A stretch of DNA of 64,000 bases from Paenibacillus borealis (GTDB lineage: Bacteria; Bacillota; Bacilli; Paenibacillales; Paenibacillaceae), in assembly GCF_000758665.1 (NCBI RefSeq), contig NZ_CP009285.1, positions 2,852,001-2,916,000 of the forward strand, in the 5' to 3' direction. Shown here piece after piece: positions 61,916-64,000 of the stretch. Position 1 is the first letter of the stretch. Every line of letters begins with the position of its first letter. Under the pieces are notes generated by a model. It made no database searches. It had not been told where the DNA came from and saw nothing but the letters and a program-made list of their open reading frames with translations. The position numbers and the translations under genes were made by a program.

Positions 61916-62875
61916 ATGAGCAATAGCAATATAACCCGGATGATTATTGACTGTGATACAGGAATAGACGATGCTTTGGCTATTCTGTATGCCCTCCGCA
62001 CACCGGATGTGGTGGTTGAGGGGATTACGACGGTGTTTGGCAATATTGATGTGCAGCAGGCGGCGGACAATACGCTGCGGCTGCTCGAACTCGCCGCTCC
62101 GGGGTATGAAATCCCGGTAGCGCTTGGAGCGTCCAAGGCACTGGTCCGTGAGCTCACGGGCTTCTCGACCCATGTGCATGGGGAGAACGGGATTGGCGGT
62201 GTTCAGCTGCCCCCTTCCCGGCAGGTGCCGGTGCAGGAGACGGCGGCAGAGTTCATTGCGCGGATGGCGGATGAGAACCCGGGTGAGATTGTGCTGGTAA
62301 CGCTCGGGCGGCTGACCAATCTGTCGCTTGCGCTGGATTTGGACCCGCAGTTGACCTCCAAGCTGAAGAAGGTAGTGGTCATGGGCGGCACGGTCTTTAA
62401 GCCGGGCAATGTGACTCCGGTGGCCGAAGCTAATCTGTGGGGCGACCCGGAAGCAGCTGACCGTGTATTTACCTCTGGCCTGCCTGTGCTGATGATCGGG
62501 CTGGACGTTACACTGCAGACACGGATTACCTCAGAGCATCTTGAGCTGCTGAAGCGCCATGGACGCGAAGAGAACAAATCCATCATAGACTTCATGGAGG
62601 AGTCGCTGGAGTACTATTTCAAATTTTACCGGGAAGCCAATTATCTGATCAACAGTGCGCCGCTGCATGATCCGCTTGCCCTCATGGCTGCGCTGCAGCC
62701 GGATCTTGTGACTACGCGCAGGATGAAGGTCCGCGTGGAGCATCAGGGAGAGTTCACCTCAGGTATGGTCGTGGCAGATTTGCGGCCGCAGCCGAAGGTT
62801 GGACATTTCATTGAGGTGGCGGTGGATGTGGAGGCTGAACGGGCGGTTGGCGTCTTTTTGAATGCGTTTATGTGA
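61916..62875 (+). CDS. Nucleoside hydrolase (IUNH family)
   Basis: A 319-residue ribonucleoside hydrolase that cleaves the N-glycosidic bond to ribose and base in salvage. The calcium-binding N-terminal motif DCDTGIDDA (Asp12, 14, 18, 19) is intact, followed by TVFGNIDVQQAADNTLRLLEL. Further motifs are VVVMGGTVFKPGNVTPVAEAN-WGDPEAA and the C-terminal His-Asp of APLHDPLAL. ATG 61916 follows GGGAGAG; the in-frame GTG 61901 is too far upstream of the conserved start. Purine or pyrimidine preference is not predictable. Possibly connected with dgk-dck in nucleoside salvage, though they are not linked here. Confidence 0.92.
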   Translation: MSNSNITRMIIDCDTGIDDALAILYALRTPDVVVEGITTVFGNIDVQQAADNTLRLLELAAPGYEIPVALGASKALVRELTGFSTHVHGENGIGGVQLPPSRQVPVQETAAEFIARMADENPGEIVLVTLGRLTNLSLALDLDPQLTSKLKKVVVMGGTVFKPGNVTPVAEANLWGDPEAADRVFTSGLPVLMIGLDVTLQTRITSEHLELLKRHGREENKSIIDFMEESLEYYFKFYREANYLINSAPLHDPLALMAALQPDLVTTRRMKVRVEHQGEFTSGMVVADLRPQPKVGHFIEVAVDVEAERAVGVFLNAFM

Positions 62876-62963
62876 GTGTGGTATAAGTGAAATGATTATG
62901 CTTCAGCAGCCCTACTTCCATAGCAGACATTTGAATCTCCCAATAGTTACAATCTATTAATTT

Positions 62964-62971
62964 GCTATAAT
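62964..62971 (+). promoter_or_regulatory. Extended -10 promoter of the stalk/GH18-like gene
   Basis: TGCTATAAT near 62964-62971 is a perfect -10 with the extended TG element, 80 bp before the start at 63051. The -35 is weak, as is common with extended -10 promoters. Confidence 0.55.
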
Positions 62972-63050
62972 TACCTGGTTTGGTAAAATGGTAGGGGATG
63001 TAAGGTTGAGAGATTCATAATCTATCTAATAGAGAATGGGGAACTAATTA

Positions 63051-64000
63051 ATGAAGCATCTGGCTAAAATAGTATTATGCGCAGCGATTTCACTGGGGAG
63101 CTACTCGGCACTTCCTGCAAGTGCTGCACAGGCGGCACCAGGCGGTGTAAGTATTCTGCTGGACGGATATCCGCTGCCGTTTCCGGTAGAACCCGCCATG
63201 ATGAGCGGAACGACAATGGTACCCTTCCGTGCGATCTCTGAGGCACTGGGCATTGGGGTGGAATGGAATCAGGCGGCCCGCCAGATTACTGCTACGCAGA
63301 AGTCCGCTGGTGAAGCAGCTCCGGTAAAAGTTATCCTGACCCTGGGCAGCAAAAATGCATCCGTGAACGGGGCGGTAGTGAAGCTTGATGTAGCGCCGCA
63401 GAATATCCGCGGGACGACGATGATTCCGCTCAAGTTCTTCAGCCAGCAGTTTGGGGCGGTTGCTTCCTGGAATCAGGCTTCCAAGACCGTATCGATTACA
63501 TCGCCCAAGCGGGATTTGTACACCTTAGGATTCTATGCACAGAAGGCCTATAGCGAAGTTTCACTCATTCCAAGCTTTGATGCGGTAGCCTTCGGCTGGA
63601 GCCGGATTGACCCGGCCGGTCAATTCACTACAACCGGTAAGGATTTCTGGTGGCCGGAGGCTGCAGGAGAGGTAACGCCGGAATCCATTGTCCAGAATGC
63701 CGCAGCGGGAGGTACAGCCCCGTATCTGATGGTTTACTCCAGTGACTCAGCTCTGGAACTGAGCAAGAATCTGGAGGACCCGCAGCTGCAGCAGCAGACG
63801 ATTGCAAGTATTGTGGATCTGGCTTCACAGAAGGGATTCCAGGGCATCGGACTGGATCTGGAAGGACTCGGCTTGACCGGAGATAAGGCACTTGTGCAGA
63901 GCCAGTATAATGCTTTTGTCAAAAATCTCTCCGTGGCCGCACGCGCTGCCAGTCTGAAGCTGACGGTGATTCTGCATCCGCTCAACAGCTCCTATAAAGG
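63051..64000 (+). CDS. Secreted stalk-domain protein with GH18-like domain, 3' partial
   Basis: The first 316 residues of an exported protein; the frame is open to the window end. A signal peptide (MKHLAKIVLCAAISLGSYSALPASAAQA) is followed by a copper-amine-oxidase-N 'stalk' domain at about 33-155 (VSILLDGYPL..., TTMVPFRAISEALGIGVEWN, TMIPLKFFSQQFGAVASWN). From about 160 the sequence resembles glycoside hydrolase family 18 of the spore/wall-lytic YaaH/YdhD type (LYTLGFYAQKAYSEVSLIPSFDAVAFGWSRI). The GLDLEGLG segment matches the end of the catalytic DxxDxDxE motif, with Glu as acid/base. Probable cell-wall or chitin-like glycan hydrolase. GGGGAA precedes the ATG. Confidence 0.85.
   Translation, partial: MKHLAKIVLCAAISLGSYSALPASAAQAAPGGVSILLDGYPLPFPVEPAMMSGTTMVPFRAISEALGIGVEWNQAARQITATQKSAGEAAPVKVILTLGSKNASVNGAVVKLDVAPQNIRGTTMIPLKFFSQQFGAVASWNQASKTVSITSPKRDLYTLGFYAQKAYSEVSLIPSFDAVAFGWSRIDPAGQFTTTGKDFWWPEAAGEVTPESIVQNAAAGGTAPYLMVYSSDSALELSKNLEDPQLQQQTIASIVDLASQKGFQGIGLDLEGLGLTGDKALVQSQYNAFVKNLSVAARAASLKLTVILHPLNSSYK

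Overview
The window looks like chromosome from a low-GC-lineage but moderately GC-rich, spore-former-type Gram-positive, most likely Paenibacillus or a close relative. The basis is protein content: a YesM/YesN-type two-component pair next to a sugar ABC transporter, a Btr/Feu siderophore locus, paired dgk/dck deoxynucleoside kinases, S-layer-homology (SLH) proteins with poly-glycine linkers, copper-amine-oxidase-N ('stalk') domain proteins, strong AGGAGG-like ribosome binding sites and frequent TTG/GTG starts. Taxonomy is inferred from gene families, not from a marker gene. No rRNA, tRNA, CRISPR array, prophage or insertion sequence was recognised.

Layout. 1-7.7 kb: the end of an amino-sugar uptake and use operon (ABC permease, lipoprotein binding protein, sensor kinase, AraC-type response regulator, nagB, nagA), with 7-nt overlaps between the last three genes. 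7.7-10.3 kb: repeat-rich intergenic DNA around a VOC protein and a YdeI/OmdA-like protein. 10.3-19.2 kb: single-gene housekeeping and regulatory units (DUF1761-like membrane protein with a WYL regulator, chemoreceptor, NAD-dependent epimerase, ECF sigma factor, ClpP plus a small LSm-like protein, DHA2 drug exporter with a divergent TetR regulator and a clear palindromic operator). 19.2-22.1 kb: an acyltransferase fused to an unrecognised helical domain, divergent from an AraC regulator. 22.1-26.8 kb: a Fur-controlled siderophore-uptake locus (Btr-like activator, FeuB/FeuC-like permeases, YbbA-like esterase) that lacks the feuA binding-protein gene. 26.8-32.3 kb: a broken NTF2-like gene, the carboxy(nor)spermidine dehydrogenase/decarboxylase operon, a repeat-rich spacer and an APH-fold kinase. 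32.4-34.9 kb, minus strand: a small zinc-ribbon protein, a DUF2441 protein and an RCC1-like secreted protein with a stalk domain. 35.1-36.4 kb: dgk-dck.

36.4-60.2 kb is the most unusual region. A roughly 480-bp leader with a terminator-like hairpin precedes three giant co-directional secreted proteins of about 1852, 2596 and 2902 residues. The last two end in SLH repeats preceded by poly-Gly linkers. A small secreted trypsin-fold protease follows, and then, beyond a strong terminator, a stand-alone response-regulator receiver protein. This is a candidate cell-surface assembly system with its own protease; I recognise no described system that it matches. 60.3-64 kb holds a PatB/MalY-type C-S lyase, a nucleoside hydrolase and the start of a stalk-domain/GH18-like secreted protein cut by the window edge.

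A roughly 52-bp repeating unit built on a TTGTA...TACAA dyad forms three four-copy arrays (8.6, 10.1 and 30.7 kb) and one solo copy (61.5 kb), all between genes. Predictions of regulation and of how neighbours cooperate are inferences from gene order and visible sites.
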